From: JBBQWZ01 sp038210135
GTDB lineage: Bacteria > Acidobacteriota > Terriglobia > Bryobacterales > Bryobacteraceae
DNA length: 64,000 nt
Assembly (NCBI GenBank): GCA_038210135.1
Contig: JBBQWZ010000013.1
Coordinates: 51,171-115,170, forward strand
Direction of reading: 5' to 3'
Part shown: positions 43,442-52,919 of the stretch, one piece after another
How the letters are laid out: every line of letters starts with the position of its first letter
Numbering within the stretch: the first letter of the stretch is position 1
Made by a program: the position numbers and the translations under genes
The notes under the pieces: model-generated
What the model was told of the DNA's origin: nothing
What the model saw: the letters and a program-made list of their open reading frames with translations, nothing else
The model's database searches: none

Positions 43442-44488
43442 TTAGGATATCTCGTTACCGCGGCTCCCGGACCTCGACTCCGCATGGGCTGAACTGGCCC
43501 CCGCGCGAATCTGGTCGAGGCGTGATCCGGTCATCAGCATCGCAATGAACCCGCCGATGATCAGCGGAATGGTCACAATTGCCCAAAGCATCAATGAAAA
43601 TCGAGCGGCGTCCCCAGGCACGACGAAGAAAATCTTCTCGAGCGTCAGGCGCGTCAGCAGCTGAAAAATACCAATATTGCCGGGCGCCTGTGGAGGTACC
43701 GAGCCCAGGCGCAAGATGATCATGAGCACCACGGCGTTCCAAATACCCGATTCGAAGCTGTAGGCCTTCATCGCAAAGTAGATAGGCAGCACTTGAATCA
43801 CCAGGAACAGCAGGCTGACGGCGGCCGCGTAGTAAAGATATTTGGAGTGTCCAATGAGGCTGAGGTCGTCCATCAGTATGCGCAGCGTGCGCCGCCACCT
43901 CGGTTCGTTTTCCATCAACGGAAACCGGCGCTTTTGGAACATCGCCACGGCCAGGACCAACGCACCTGCAAAGACGATGAAGAACAAAGCGTAGGCGCCA
44001 TCGACCACGTACCTTAATTCGGGCGGCCACGTGTACATCTTCACTACGACAAACATGGCGATACTCAACCAGATGCCGTCGAAAATACGCTCGATCAGCC
44101 AGCTTGCAAGAACCACCGAAAATGGCTGGTTGATCCATTTCCCGAGCAGGTAACAGCGGATCACTTCGCCCACCCGGAACGGCAGTATTTCGTTCGCGAA
44201 CAATCCCACGTAAACGGCGCGTAGCGAATCCCAGTAGGCGATCTTCTTGGTAACCGGCCGCAGCACCAGCGTCCATCGCCAGGCGTGCCAGAAGAACACG
44301 CTAAGCTCCGCGATCACCGCCAACGCCACCCAGGTCCAATCCATGGTCAGGATGTCGTCTTTGAGTTCAGCTAACTTCGTGTCGCGGACAGCCCAATACA
44401 GGCTCCCGAACGAAACCAGATAGGTGACGGCCAGCAGAAGTCGGTGGCGGATTGATCGTTTCGGGGAAAGTTCGCCTTGGACGCTCAA
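43442..44488 (-). CDS. UPF0104/LPG-synthase-TM family integral membrane protein
   Basis: 348 residues with about eight hydrophobic helices (15-35, 48-68, 85-105, 122-150, 165-185, 215-240, 250-285, 295-320) and conserved FANEILPFRVGEVIRCYLLG and SVPPQAPGNIGIFQ. This matches the lysylphosphatidylglycerol-synthase transmembrane/flippase-like family (UPF0104, AglD). Such proteins flip or modify lipids, or assist polysaccharide lipid carriers. The predicted TTG start at 44488 lies 5 bases after TATGAT. It is divergent from the polysaccharide-like operon at 44642. Confidence 0.85.
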   Translation of the reverse strand: MSVQGELSPKRSIRHRLLLAVTYLVSFGSLYWAVRDTKLAELKDDILTMDWTWVALAVIAELSVFFWHAWRWTLVLRPVTKKIAYWDSLRAVYVGLFANEILPFRVGEVIRCYLLGKWINQPFSVVLASWLIERIFDGIWLSIAMFVVVKMYTWPPELRYVVDGAYALFFIVFAGALVLAVAMFQKRRFPLMENEPRWRRTLRILMDDLSLIGHSKYLYYAAAVSLLFLVIQVLPIYFAMKAYSFESGIWNAVVLMIILRLGSVPPQAPGNIGIFQLLTRLTLEKIFFVVPGDAARFSLMLWAIVTIPLIIGGFIAMLMTGSRLDQIRAGASSAHAESRSGSRGNEIS

Positions 44489-44641
44489 GAACCATCATAT
44501 CGGTTCAAAGCAGCAGCTCGGTTGCAAACGCGTGGAAACCCGCTGAATTTGCGCACGGCTTTACGGAATCCTCTGAGAATCTATCGCGCCGCATCCCACT
44601 ACCCCTTCGTAATCGGGAGCCGAGAGCAGGAGACGAGTCCG

Positions 44642-46654
44642 TTGCTATCCATTCTTCTTGTCTGGCTGGGGATGCAGGCGACGCCGCCCGCCGATCCTGC
44701 TTTCGCCACCCTCGATCGCGCCTACATCGCGTTGAAAGCCAAAGATTACGACGCGGCCGCTCGCGCCTTCCGCGAGGCCATCCGCTTGGCACCCGATCGC
44801 CCCGCCATCTATACCGACCTCGCGTACACCTTATTAAAGACCGGCGAAAATGTCGCCGCCCGCGACGCCTTCCATGAGGCTATGCTGCTCGATCCGGCCA
44901 ATGCGAGCGTCGCCATGGAGTACGCCTTTCTCGCTTATGAAACCGGCGGAAAAGTCACTGCGCGGCGCGTCTTCGACCGCCTCCGCCACATGCCCGGCCC
45001 TCCCCAGGCGACCGCGGAACAAGCTTTCCAGAACATCGATCGGCCTCTCGACGAGGGCATTATGCGATGGAAATCCGCTCTCGCGCAATCAGACAGTTTC
45101 AGCGCCCATGAAGAACTCGCGAAGCTCGCCGAACAGCGCGACGACCTCGCCCTCGCCGCCCAGGAGTTTGAACGCGCGTGGGCACTGCGTCCCACCGCGC
45201 GGAACCTGCTTCTCGACCTCGCGCGCGTTTGGAAAGCCATCGGCCGCAGTGAGGATTCGAGCATTGCCCTGCTCGCCGCCTCCCGCTGTGACGAAGCCCG
45301 TACCGCCGAGCGCGCCCGCGCGCTGATGCCCGCGCGTTACCCCTACGTCTACGAATTTCAAAAGGCGCTCGCGCTCGATCCCGCCAACTATGAACTCCGT
45401 CGCGAACTCGCCTACCTGCACCTGGCCATGGGGCAGAAAGCGGAGGCGGAACGCGAATTCGAGCGCCTCGTACGCGATACACCCAACGATCTGCTCTCCG
45501 CCGCGCAGTTAGGCTTTCTACGCCTCGGCAGAGGTGAAAAATCCGCCGCCATGCCGCTGCTTGAACGCGTCCTCGCCGGTGGCGACAACGATCTCGCGGA
45601 CCGCGCGCGTGCCGCCCTGGCGCTTCCGCAGAGCCTCAAGAAGCGCGCCGACGAGCCGCGCGTCTCCGTCCCCCTCGAAGCCAAGGACCTAGCCGATCGC
45701 AGCCTCGAAAAAGGCTACCTCCGCGATGCGCTGAAGTACCTTGTGATAGCCAATGAAAACGACCCCGTGGATTTCCGCGTCATGCTGAAGCTCGGTTGGA
45801 CCAGCAACATCCTCCATCAGGATGACGAAGCCGTCCGCTGGTTCGGGCTCGCCCGCCGCTCTCCCGATCCGCAAATCGCCAATGAGGCCGCTACCGCTTA
45901 CAGGAATCTCCGCAGTCAAACTTCCCGCTTCCGCACCACCGCCTGGATGTATCCCTTTTACTCGACGCGTTGGAAAGATGTCTTCGCCTACGGTCAGGTG
46001 AAAAGCGAAATGCGTTTCGCGTCCGTACCCGTCCGCCTCTACATTTCAACCCGCTTCATCGGCGACACGCGCGGATCCACCACGCCGACCGCTGGCTTGG
46101 GTCCGCAGTTCCTGTCTGAAAGTTCCGTCATCGCCGGACTCGGTATCGCCACCTCCAACTGGCACGGCGCGTTCGGCTGGTTTGAAGCCGGAGAAGCCAT
46201 GAAGTATCGCCAGAAGCCCGGCGGCGACCGCCTGATGACGCCCGACTATCGCGGTGGCGTCTCGTTCAATAAAGGGTTCGGACAACTTTTGGCGAAGTCT
46301 TCCCACGGCCTCTTCGCCGAAACCAACAACGACGGCATCTTCGTCAGCCGCTTTCAAAACGACACCCTCCTTTATTCGCAAAACCGCGCCGGCTACACTT
46401 TTGCCGCGAACGAATCCGGCTCCTTCCAGGCGCAGGTATTCAGCAACGCGAACCTTACCGCCGACGTGCAACGCCAGCCCTGGGCCAACTTCGCCGAGGC
46501 TGGACCCGGAATCCGTTTTCGATTTCCGCAAGGCCTGCTGCTCACTGCCAGCGTCTTCCGCGGCGCCTATCTTGTGCCCCAAGGCGGCGAGCGCCACCCT
46601 AATTTCTGGGACGTCCGAATCGGAATCTGGTATGCCTTCACCGCCATTCATTAG
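44642..46654 (+). CDS. TPR protein with NfrA/N4-adsorption-like C-terminal barrel
   Basis: 670 residues from TTG 44642, preceded by GGAG at 9-base spacing; this start gives a signal peptide (MLSILLVWLGMQ). Residues about 25-430 are tetratricopeptide repeats (for example YDAAARAFREAIRLAPDRPA and AEREFERLVRDTPNDLLSAA). Residues about 460-670 alternate polar and aromatic strands (TTAWMYPFYSTRWKDVFAYG, ending IGIWYAFTAIH), like the outer-membrane end of NfrA, phage N4 adsorption protein A, an exopolysaccharide exit-type architecture. It is first of a tight three-gene unit and overlaps the next gene by 23 bp. Confidence 0.78.
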   Translation: MLSILLVWLGMQATPPADPAFATLDRAYIALKAKDYDAAARAFREAIRLAPDRPAIYTDLAYTLLKTGENVAARDAFHEAMLLDPANASVAMEYAFLAYETGGKVTARRVFDRLRHMPGPPQATAEQAFQNIDRPLDEGIMRWKSALAQSDSFSAHEELAKLAEQRDDLALAAQEFERAWALRPTARNLLLDLARVWKAIGRSEDSSIALLAASRCDEARTAERARALMPARYPYVYEFQKALALDPANYELRRELAYLHLAMGQKAEAEREFERLVRDTPNDLLSAAQLGFLRLGRGEKSAAMPLLERVLAGGDNDLADRARAALALPQSLKKRADEPRVSVPLEAKDLADRSLEKGYLRDALKYLVIANENDPVDFRVMLKLGWTSNILHQDDEAVRWFGLARRSPDPQIANEAATAYRNLRSQTSRFRTTAWMYPFYSTRWKDVFAYGQVKSEMRFASVPVRLYISTRFIGDTRGSTTPTAGLGPQFLSESSVIAGLGIATSNWHGAFGWFEAGEAMKYRQKPGGDRLMTPDYRGGVSFNKGFGQLLAKSSHGLFAETNNDGIFVSRFQNDTLLYSQNRAGYTFAANESGSFQAQVFSNANLTADVQRQPWANFAEAGPGIRFRFPQGLLLTASVFRGAYLVPQGGERHPNFWDVRIGIWYAFTAIH

Positions 46655-48617
46655 CGCGCTCTGTCTCGCGCTCGCCCTTCCGCTCTCGGCTGCGACGTTC
46701 ACGTATCACGTGCTCGGCGGCGACCCCGGATCCTGGCCGCGGGTGATGGAATCCATCGGACTCCATGCCGCGCCCCTGGGGCTCTCCGATGTCGTCATCG
46801 CGCCTCGCGGAACGAATTTGCCAGGCACCGAATGGCAATCCCGCGTCGAAAAAGGCGCGCTGCTGATCCTCGAAGGCGATTCGCCACTCGCTGAAGTGTT
46901 CGGCTTTCACGCCGGCAAAACCAGACTCGCCGTGCGCGGTATCGAGGACGCCCGGGCGCCGTCGATCGAAATGGTCTGGGAGAAAAAGCTCGACCTGCCG
47001 ATCTTCACCGTTGCCGCCGCCGCTCGCGTCTTCGCAAAAGATCGCCTCCAAGGGACGCCGCTTCTCGCCGGATTCCGCCGCGGAAAGGGTGCCGTCTTGT
47101 GGGTCGCCGCTTCGCCCGGAGCGCAAGGCTACGAACGCTTTCCTTACCTGCCGCAAGCTCTCGCCGACCTCGGCCTCGATCCGCCGTTCCGGTCCGCGCG
47201 CCTGTGGGCCTTCTTCGATTCGTCGTACCGCGTACGTGCCGACGTGGATTACCTCGCGCCCAAATGGCGCGCCGCCGGAATCGCCGCGCTCCACGTCGCC
47301 GCCTGGCACTACTGGGAATCCGACCCCGCCCGCGACGCATACCTGCGCGCTCTCATTGAAGCCTGTCACCGCAACGCGATCCAAGTGTATGCCTGGCTCG
47401 AACTCCCGCACGTCAGCGAACAGTTCTGGCGCGATCACCCCGAGTGGCGAGAGAAAACCGCCATCGGCCAGGACGCCCACCTCGACTGGCGCCGCCTGAT
47501 GAATCTCCGCAATCGCGATGCCTTCGCCGCGACTCGCCTGGGTACCAAAGAACTTCTCAGACGCTTCGATTGGGACGGCGTCAATCTCGCCGAACTGTAT
47601 TTCGAATCTCTCGACGGCGCTGCCAACCCGGCCCGCTTCACACCGATGAATGTGGACGTCCGCAAGGAGTTCGCGGCGAAGAGCGGCGTCGACCCTATCG
47701 AGCTGTTTCGCGGAACTTCGGACGCCGCCCAGCTGACCGCTTTCCTCGAATACCGCGCCGACCTCGCGCGCCGTCAACAAGAGGAGTGGCTCCAGGTCAT
47801 CTCTGAAATTCGTCGCGAGCGCTCCCATCTCGATGTCGTTCTGACTCATGTGGACGACCGCTTCGACACCAAAATGCGCGATGCGATTGGCGCCGACGCC
47901 AGCCGCGTCCTCCCTCTGCTCGCCAATTACGATTTCACATTTCTGATCGAAGATCCCGCCACCATTTGGAATTTGGGCCCGCTCCGGTATCCGCAAATCG
48001 CCGCGCGCTATGCGCCGCTTACCAAGCGGCTGGAGAAACTCGCCATCGACATCAACGTGGTCGAACGCTATCAGGACGTCTATCCCACCAAGCAGCAAAC
48101 CGGCATCGAACTGTTCCAGCTCGTTCGCGAAGCCAGCCGCGCATTTGCTCGCGTCGCCTTATATTTCGAAAACTCGCTGCTGCCCCAGGACCTACCATTC
48201 TTAGGCTCGGCTTCGGCCGTCGTCGAGAAAATCGAGCGCACCGGCAATAGCCTCCTCATCGCCTCGCGCTACGGCGTCGGCATTCCCTGGGCCGGACCCG
48301 CCCTCGTTGACGGCAACCCCTGGCCGGTCTACGGAAATGGAATCGTCTGGCTGCCCGCCGGAGCGTACACTCTCGCCTCCACGGCCAAAGACACGCGGCT
48401 CCAGATTCTCGATTTGAACGCCACGCTCGAAACCGCGCGAAACGTGCCGAAAGGCATCGAATTCTCCTATCGCTCCGACGCTCGCGCCATCCTGCGGCTG
48501 AATGCCGCGCCCCGGAACGTAACGCTCGACGGAGCGCCCTATTTACCTCCGCCGTCATCGAACTCCGCGACCCTGCTCATGCTCCCTCGCGGACAGCACC
48601 TCGTCGTGATTGAATAG
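46632..48617 (+). CDS. Secreted glycoside-hydrolase-like protein (GH10-like/GHL TIM barrel)
   Basis: 661 residues from ATG 46632, with a signal peptide (PFISALCLALALPLSA). The first 180 residues form an alpha/beta region. A TIM-barrel-like domain (about 185-520) has RLWAFFDSSYRVRADVDYLA, IQVYAWLELPHVSEQFW and WDGVNLAELYFES, recalling family-10-like hydrolases such as those paired with polysaccharide exporters (PgaB-like logic). The catalytic acid and base cannot be fixed by eye. The last 130 residues are a beta domain. It overlaps the TPR gene and is 5 bp from the sheath gene. Confidence 0.72.
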   Translation: MPSPPFISALCLALALPLSAATFTYHVLGGDPGSWPRVMESIGLHAAPLGLSDVVIAPRGTNLPGTEWQSRVEKGALLILEGDSPLAEVFGFHAGKTRLAVRGIEDARAPSIEMVWEKKLDLPIFTVAAAARVFAKDRLQGTPLLAGFRRGKGAVLWVAASPGAQGYERFPYLPQALADLGLDPPFRSARLWAFFDSSYRVRADVDYLAPKWRAAGIAALHVAAWHYWESDPARDAYLRALIEACHRNAIQVYAWLELPHVSEQFWRDHPEWREKTAIGQDAHLDWRRLMNLRNRDAFAATRLGTKELLRRFDWDGVNLAELYFESLDGAANPARFTPMNVDVRKEFAAKSGVDPIELFRGTSDAAQLTAFLEYRADLARRQQEEWLQVISEIRRERSHLDVVLTHVDDRFDTKMRDAIGADASRVLPLLANYDFTFLIEDPATIWNLGPLRYPQIAARYAPLTKRLEKLAIDINVVERYQDVYPTKQQTGIELFQLVREASRAFARVALYFENSLLPQDLPFLGSASAVVEKIERTGNSLLIASRYGVGIPWAGPALVDGNPWPVYGNGIVWLPAGAYTLASTAKDTRLQILDLNATLETARNVPKGIEFSYRSDARAILRLNAAPRNVTLDGAPYLPPPSSNSATLLMLPRGQHLVVIE

Positions 48618-48622
48618 AGGGC

Positions 48623-49999
48623 ATGATTGAGCTCGATGTCCAGGCCCGCCGGAAACGCTCGCAGGTTCCGGATGAGGAAGCTGCTTTCCGTGTTCTCGTT
48701 CTCGGCGACTTCGGCGCCGAAACGCCGCGTCCCGTTTTGGTGGACCGCGACAACATCGATTCCGTAGTCGACAAACTAGGCGTCAAGCTGGAATTGCCTC
48801 TTGCCGGCGAAATGCGATTTCGCAGTATCGACGATTTTCATCCCGACCATCTCTACGCGCGCCTGCCAATGTTTCAGACGCTGCGCGAAGCCCGCCGGAA
48901 ACTCGAGGATGCCGATACGTACCGGGAAACCGCGGCCGAGCTGACCGCTCCTCCGCCGCCTCCGCCCGCCAAGCCCGACGTCGGCGCGATGCTCAGCACC
49001 TCGAACCTGCTCGACCAAATCGTCGAGAGCTCCGGCGAGTCGCGTTCCAGCCGCGCGCCCGCGGATCCGTTTCAGAGCTATCTGCAGCGCCTCGTCGCGC
49101 CCTATGGCGTCGCGAAGCCGGATCCCAAGCAAAAAGAATTGCTCGCGCAAGTGGACGCCGCTGTCAACGGACAGATGCGCGCCTTGCTACACGAACCCCA
49201 ATTTCAAGCTCTCGAAGCCGCCTGGCGCGGCGTCCATATGCTGGTCCGCAACGTCGATTCCGATGTGAAGATCAAGGTCTACATCCTCAATCTTCCGCTC
49301 GAAAAGCTCGCCGTCGAGATGCTGGCCGCGAAGGACCTCAAACAGACCCGCCTATACGAAATCCTGGTGCGCGATACGTCCATCGCCGGCGCGCCGCGCT
49401 GGTCCGTGGTCGCCGGAAACTACACCTTCGGTTCCGAAGCCGAAGACATCGAAGTGCTCGCGCGCGTCGCTCTTCTCGCCGCCGCCGGAGACGCTCCCTT
49501 TGTGGCCGGTGCGAATCCAGACACCCAAGCCTGGGAGAATCCGCCCGCTGCCTGGCAGGAACTCCGCGCCATCCCCGAAGCCAATTTTCTCGGCCTCGCC
49601 CTTCCGCGCTTCCTGCTCCGCATGCCGTACGGTGCGAAAACGGAGTCCGTCGATACTTTCGATTTCGAGGAAACCGGCGCCGTCCCGAAGCATGGCGAAT
49701 ATCTCTGGGGCAATCCGGTCTTCGCCTGCATGCAGTTGCTGGTCGACGCTTTCGCCGAACAAGGCTGGGCCATGGAGCCTTCGCAGGAACTCTTCGTACG
49801 GGACCTGCCACTCCACGTCTATAAGCACGACGGCGAATCCGTCAGCACACCGGCGGCGGAAGTTCTGATGATGCAGGACGACGTCGAGCGCCTGATGGAC
49901 AACGGCCTGATGCCGCTGGTGTCTTATAAGGATCAACCGCTGGCACGGTTGGCAGGATTCCGCGGAATCAACGGCAAGGCGCTAGGCAACCGCTGGTAG
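48623..49999 (+). CDS. Single-chain TssB-TssC type VI-like contractile sheath protein
   Basis: 458 residues. Residues 1-96 match the TssB/VipA small sheath subunit (FRVLVLGDFG, DNIDSVVDKL, MRFRSIDDFHPDHLYARLP). A proline run (110-115) links this to a TssC/VipB-like part beginning NLLDQIVESSGES (about 128) and continuing ALLHEPQFQALEAAWRGVHM and KIKVYILNLPLEKLAVEML, ending near GKALGNRW. In standard systems the two are separate proteins. No hcp, vgrG, clpV, tssK, tssJLM or phage tail gene is in the window. It starts 5 bp after the hydrolase gene, so it is likely cotranscribed. Confidence 0.82.
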   Translation: MIELDVQARRKRSQVPDEEAAFRVLVLGDFGAETPRPVLVDRDNIDSVVDKLGVKLELPLAGEMRFRSIDDFHPDHLYARLPMFQTLREARRKLEDADTYRETAAELTAPPPPPPAKPDVGAMLSTSNLLDQIVESSGESRSSRAPADPFQSYLQRLVAPYGVAKPDPKQKELLAQVDAAVNGQMRALLHEPQFQALEAAWRGVHMLVRNVDSDVKIKVYILNLPLEKLAVEMLAAKDLKQTRLYEILVRDTSIAGAPRWSVVAGNYTFGSEAEDIEVLARVALLAAAGDAPFVAGANPDTQAWENPPAAWQELRAIPEANFLGLALPRFLLRMPYGAKTESVDTFDFEETGAVPKHGEYLWGNPVFACMQLLVDAFAEQGWAMEPSQELFVRDLPLHVYKHDGESVSTPAAEVLMMQDDVERLMDNGLMPLVSYKDQPLARLAGFRGINGKALGNRW

Positions 50000-50028
50000 C
50001 CAGCGGAATGGTCCGGCCTCACATACCT

Positions 50029-50052
50029 GGACCCCGATCGTAAGCGAGGGAC
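50029..50052. repeat. Solo arm of dispersed repeat family
   Basis: GGACCCCGATCGTAAGCGAG followed by GGAC matches the arm at 8161-8178 loosely. It lies in the 140-bp gap between the sheath gene and the convergent adaptor gene; nothing else is seen there. Confidence 0.45.
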
Positions 50053-50139
50053 ATCCCCGAATCCGAGCCTCGACCAAAGTGCTCCGCAGGAGCACATCGG
50101 AAGCGGACAGTAACATTGCTTCGATGGAAGAAAGCTGTA

Positions 50140-51450
50140 CTAATTCAGTACGCGGATTTCGTCGCCCGCCTGCAAGCCGGCTTCGACAGCAACACTCGTA
50201 TTATTGCGTTCGCCTAAAGTGACCGCGCGCTTCTCGAATCCCTGCGCGGTCTTCACTTGCACGAAGCTCTTCGTGTCTTCCGTGACCACCGCGGATAGAG
50301 GAATCTGCAAGCCCTCTTTGCCGCGGCCGATCTCGACATCGCCAAACGCCGACAGATCTGGAATCACTTTCGGGTCGAACTGCTCGATCGAAATCCGCAC
50401 CGGAACGTTGCGGATAAAATATTGCTGACGCCATCCGCCCACCGCCAATGCGCCAATGCTGTAAATCTTGCCCTTCAACTTCAGCCCGGAGAACGCGTCC
50501 AACCCCACGCTGACCGGCTGGCCGATCCGCAGCAGGCTGGTTTGCGCCTGGTTGATATTCGCTTCCACCTGCATCGTGCGCAGATCCACGATCCGCATCA
50601 CCGACTGGCCCGGATTCAGGACGTCGCCCTGCTGCACCTGCGACATCTCACCGCCGCGGAAGGTCGACTGCATGACCACCAGGCCATCCATCGGAGCCTT
50701 GATCTTGAACCGCGACAAATCGATCAGGTGACGATTCCGGTGCCGCGTGTGGCGCTCTTCCGTGATCCGCAGAATCTTGATTTCCGCTTCCTGCGAAGCC
50801 TTCCTCGTCGCCACGTCATTCAGCTGCTGCTTGTACCGCGCCGAGGATTCGTCCACCGCCAGCTTCAGCAGCTCGCGCTCCACATCGGACCGCACTTCCT
50901 GCGCCTTGAAATCCCAGTTCGCCTTATCCAGGTTCGCCTTGCTGACACGGAGTGTCTGCTGCAGGCTCTCCCATTCGACGGCCTGCTCCGCCTGGCGCTT
51001 TTTCACGTCGTTGCTAGCTTGACGGATGGTGTCTTCGAGATCGTCCACGTGGTCCTGCATGCCCTGCGCGTCGATTTCGAGAATCAGCTCGCCCTTCCGG
51101 ACCGTCCCGCCGCTCTTCGCAAGAAACAGGATGTTCATCTGGCCGCCACCCTCGCGCCCGCGCATCGACGGAGCCGTAACGTTCGCGTACGACCGCGCCG
51201 ACGTCGTCCCGGTAATTCGCGTGGTCTGAATCACCGGCGAAACTTCGGCTTTAGCGGTCTTCGTATTGGCTGCGACAGCGGTTTCCGGCTTTGCGGACGT
51301 GCGCGAATAGAGCCAATAACCCGCTCCCGCCACGATGGCCAGCACTAGAATGAGGATCGGTAGGCGGTTGGATTTCCGCGGAGGGGGCGCGACGGAAGTC
51401 GGCTTCCCAAAAGCATCAGGTTGCGGAATGGGTTGAACAATGGCGGACAT
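50140..51450 (-). CDS. HlyD/AcrA-type periplasmic adaptor (membrane fusion protein)
   Basis: 436 residues. One N-terminal membrane helix (about 28-48, LPILILVLAIVAGAGYWLY), a biotinyl-lipoyl-like half (ILFLAKSGGTVRKGELILEI, with its mate FKIKAPMDGLVVMQSTFR), a long coiled-coil hairpin (about 125-245), then beta-barrel and membrane-proximal domains. It would link an RND or ABC pump to an outer-membrane channel. No pump gene adjoins it in the window, so the partner is unknown. The upstream neighbour on the strand is an MFS transporter, 122 bp away. Confidence 0.88.
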   Translation of the reverse strand: MSAIVQPIPQPDAFGKPTSVAPPPRKSNRLPILILVLAIVAGAGYWLYSRTSAKPETAVAANTKTAKAEVSPVIQTTRITGTTSARSYANVTAPSMRGREGGGQMNILFLAKSGGTVRKGELILEIDAQGMQDHVDDLEDTIRQASNDVKKRQAEQAVEWESLQQTLRVSKANLDKANWDFKAQEVRSDVERELLKLAVDESSARYKQQLNDVATRKASQEAEIKILRITEERHTRHRNRHLIDLSRFKIKAPMDGLVVMQSTFRGGEMSQVQQGDVLNPGQSVMRIVDLRTMQVEANINQAQTSLLRIGQPVSVGLDAFSGLKLKGKIYSIGALAVGGWRQQYFIRNVPVRISIEQFDPKVIPDLSAFGDVEIGRGKEGLQIPLSAVVTEDTKSFVQVKTAQGFEKRAVTLGERNNTSVAVEAGLQAGDEIRVLN

Positions 51451-51572
51451 GGACGGTATTCTTCAGGCTACAACAGATTCAGACGATAGACGTTTTCAGC
51501 CGAAAGACGTTTGCTTTAACCCAATAGGCGTGCGCCCGCCGTACCCGGTTACGCACCAATTAGCGTCAGACC

Positions 51573-52871
51573 CTAAATCGCCGCCGCACGCGCCCTTTGT
51601 TCCCGTTTCGCGATGTCGGCCGTGATGGTGCGCGACGCCATAAACAACACAAACGCCAGGATCACCGACAGCACTGGGATGATCAGCATCGCCTGCTGCA
51701 GCCCGGTCGCCCGGAACACCTCCGACATCTTGATCGCGCCCGCCGCTTCCATCGCCCGCCGCGCCGCCATGTCGCTCAGTTTGCCCGTCAATAGCGGACC
51801 AAACGACGCGCCGCACAGGTACATCGCCATGAAGTAAACCGCCATCGTCGTTCCGCGCTGGCTCGGAGCCACCACGTCCTGGATCGACGAATACACCAGG
51901 CCGTAATACGTATTCAGCAGCCCGTAGGCGACCGTCAGCAGTGCGACCGAGAGCACTAGCGCTCCATTTTGCTGGATCACTCCGAAATAGGAGAAGGGTA
52001 CGCCGATGATCGCGAACATCGCGGCCAGCCGCATCCGGCCGTTCGGACGCGCCACTACGCGATCTCCCAGTTGACCCGCCAGAAACCCGCCGGCCACGCC
52101 GCCTACGAGATACGCAATTCCCGTCGCGACACCAGATTTGCTGACCGTCAGCCCATGCACGCGTCCCAAAAACGCCGGCAGGAATGTTCCAATCGCGTAC
52201 ATGTTGAAGTTTAATAGTGCGCCCGAAGCGATAATCCACCAGATCGTCGGAATCGCCAGAATCGAGAACATCGACGACGTTTCCGCTTTTTGCTGATGCT
52301 TTTCCGACGCGCCACGCGCCGGTTCGTGCAGCGACAGCAATGCCGGAATCAAGAGCAATGCCGGAATTGCGGCGATCACCATCGCCGTGCGCCATCCGTA
52401 CGCGTCCGATACCGGTCCGCTGAAGAAATAGCTCATCGCGCCGCCCACCGGAACGCCCAGCATGAACAGCGCCAGAGCCCGCGCGCGCTTTTCCGGGGGA
52501 AACAAATCGCCGATCCAACTCGTCGCCGTCGGAGCCGCCACCGCCTCGCCAACTCCCACTCCCAGCCGCGAGAAAAGCAGCATCGGAAAGGTCGTAACCA
52601 ACGCCGCTAAGGCCGTCAGCGCGCTCCAGATCACCATGCCGCCGGCGAGCAATCGCTTGCGGCTCCAACGATCCGCCACCGCGCCCAGCGGAACGCCGAC
52701 GATCGCGTAAATCCAAATAAATGCGCTGCCCAGCAACCCCACCTGCGTGTCGTCCAGCCCGAATTCTCGCCGCATCGGCTCGACCAGCGCGCCCGCAACG
52801 TTGCGGTCATAGAAATTCAAAATGTTGATCGCGACAAGGACGATCAAAGAGATGGTGAGGTTCGGCTTCAC
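51573..52871 (-). CDS. Major facilitator superfamily transporter (spinster-like)
   Basis: 432 residues with twelve predicted helices. MFS motif A appears as GVPLGAVADRWSRKRLLAGG between TM2 and TM3. FYDRNVAGALVEPMRREFGL at the start and GEAVAAPTATSWIGDLFPPE fit spinster-like or organic-anion carriers. The substrate is unknown. GTG start at 52871, with TAGGAT 10 bases upstream. It is divergent from the DUF1549 gene, and tandem palindromes between them suggest shared control. The 51451-51572 gap shows nothing recognisable. Confidence 0.88.
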   Translation of the reverse strand: MKPNLTISLIVLVAINILNFYDRNVAGALVEPMRREFGLDDTQVGLLGSAFIWIYAIVGVPLGAVADRWSRKRLLAGGMVIWSALTALAALVTTFPMLLFSRLGVGVGEAVAAPTATSWIGDLFPPEKRARALALFMLGVPVGGAMSYFFSGPVSDAYGWRTAMVIAAIPALLLIPALLSLHEPARGASEKHQQKAETSSMFSILAIPTIWWIIASGALLNFNMYAIGTFLPAFLGRVHGLTVSKSGVATGIAYLVGGVAGGFLAGQLGDRVVARPNGRMRLAAMFAIIGVPFSYFGVIQQNGALVLSVALLTVAYGLLNTYYGLVYSSIQDVVAPSQRGTTMAVYFMAMYLCGASFGPLLTGKLSDMAARRAMEAAGAIKMSEVFRATGLQQAMLIIPVLSVILAFVLFMASRTITADIAKREQRARAAAI

Positions 52872-52919
52872 AGGTTTGGCAATCCTATCACACGGCGCTC
52901 AAATCGAAACGTAACGTTA

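Noticed and set aside
44380..44396. Third copy of the MITE-like end (TCGCGGACAGCCCA)
   Set aside because: The 14-base match lies inside a conserved coding segment of the UPF0104 gene and does not extend, so it is likely chance.
50140..52871. Efflux operon of HlyD adaptor plus MFS pump (EmrAB-like)
   Set aside because: The MFS protein is spinster-like rather than a 14-helix EmrB type, and the genes are 122 bp apart, so pairing is not supported.
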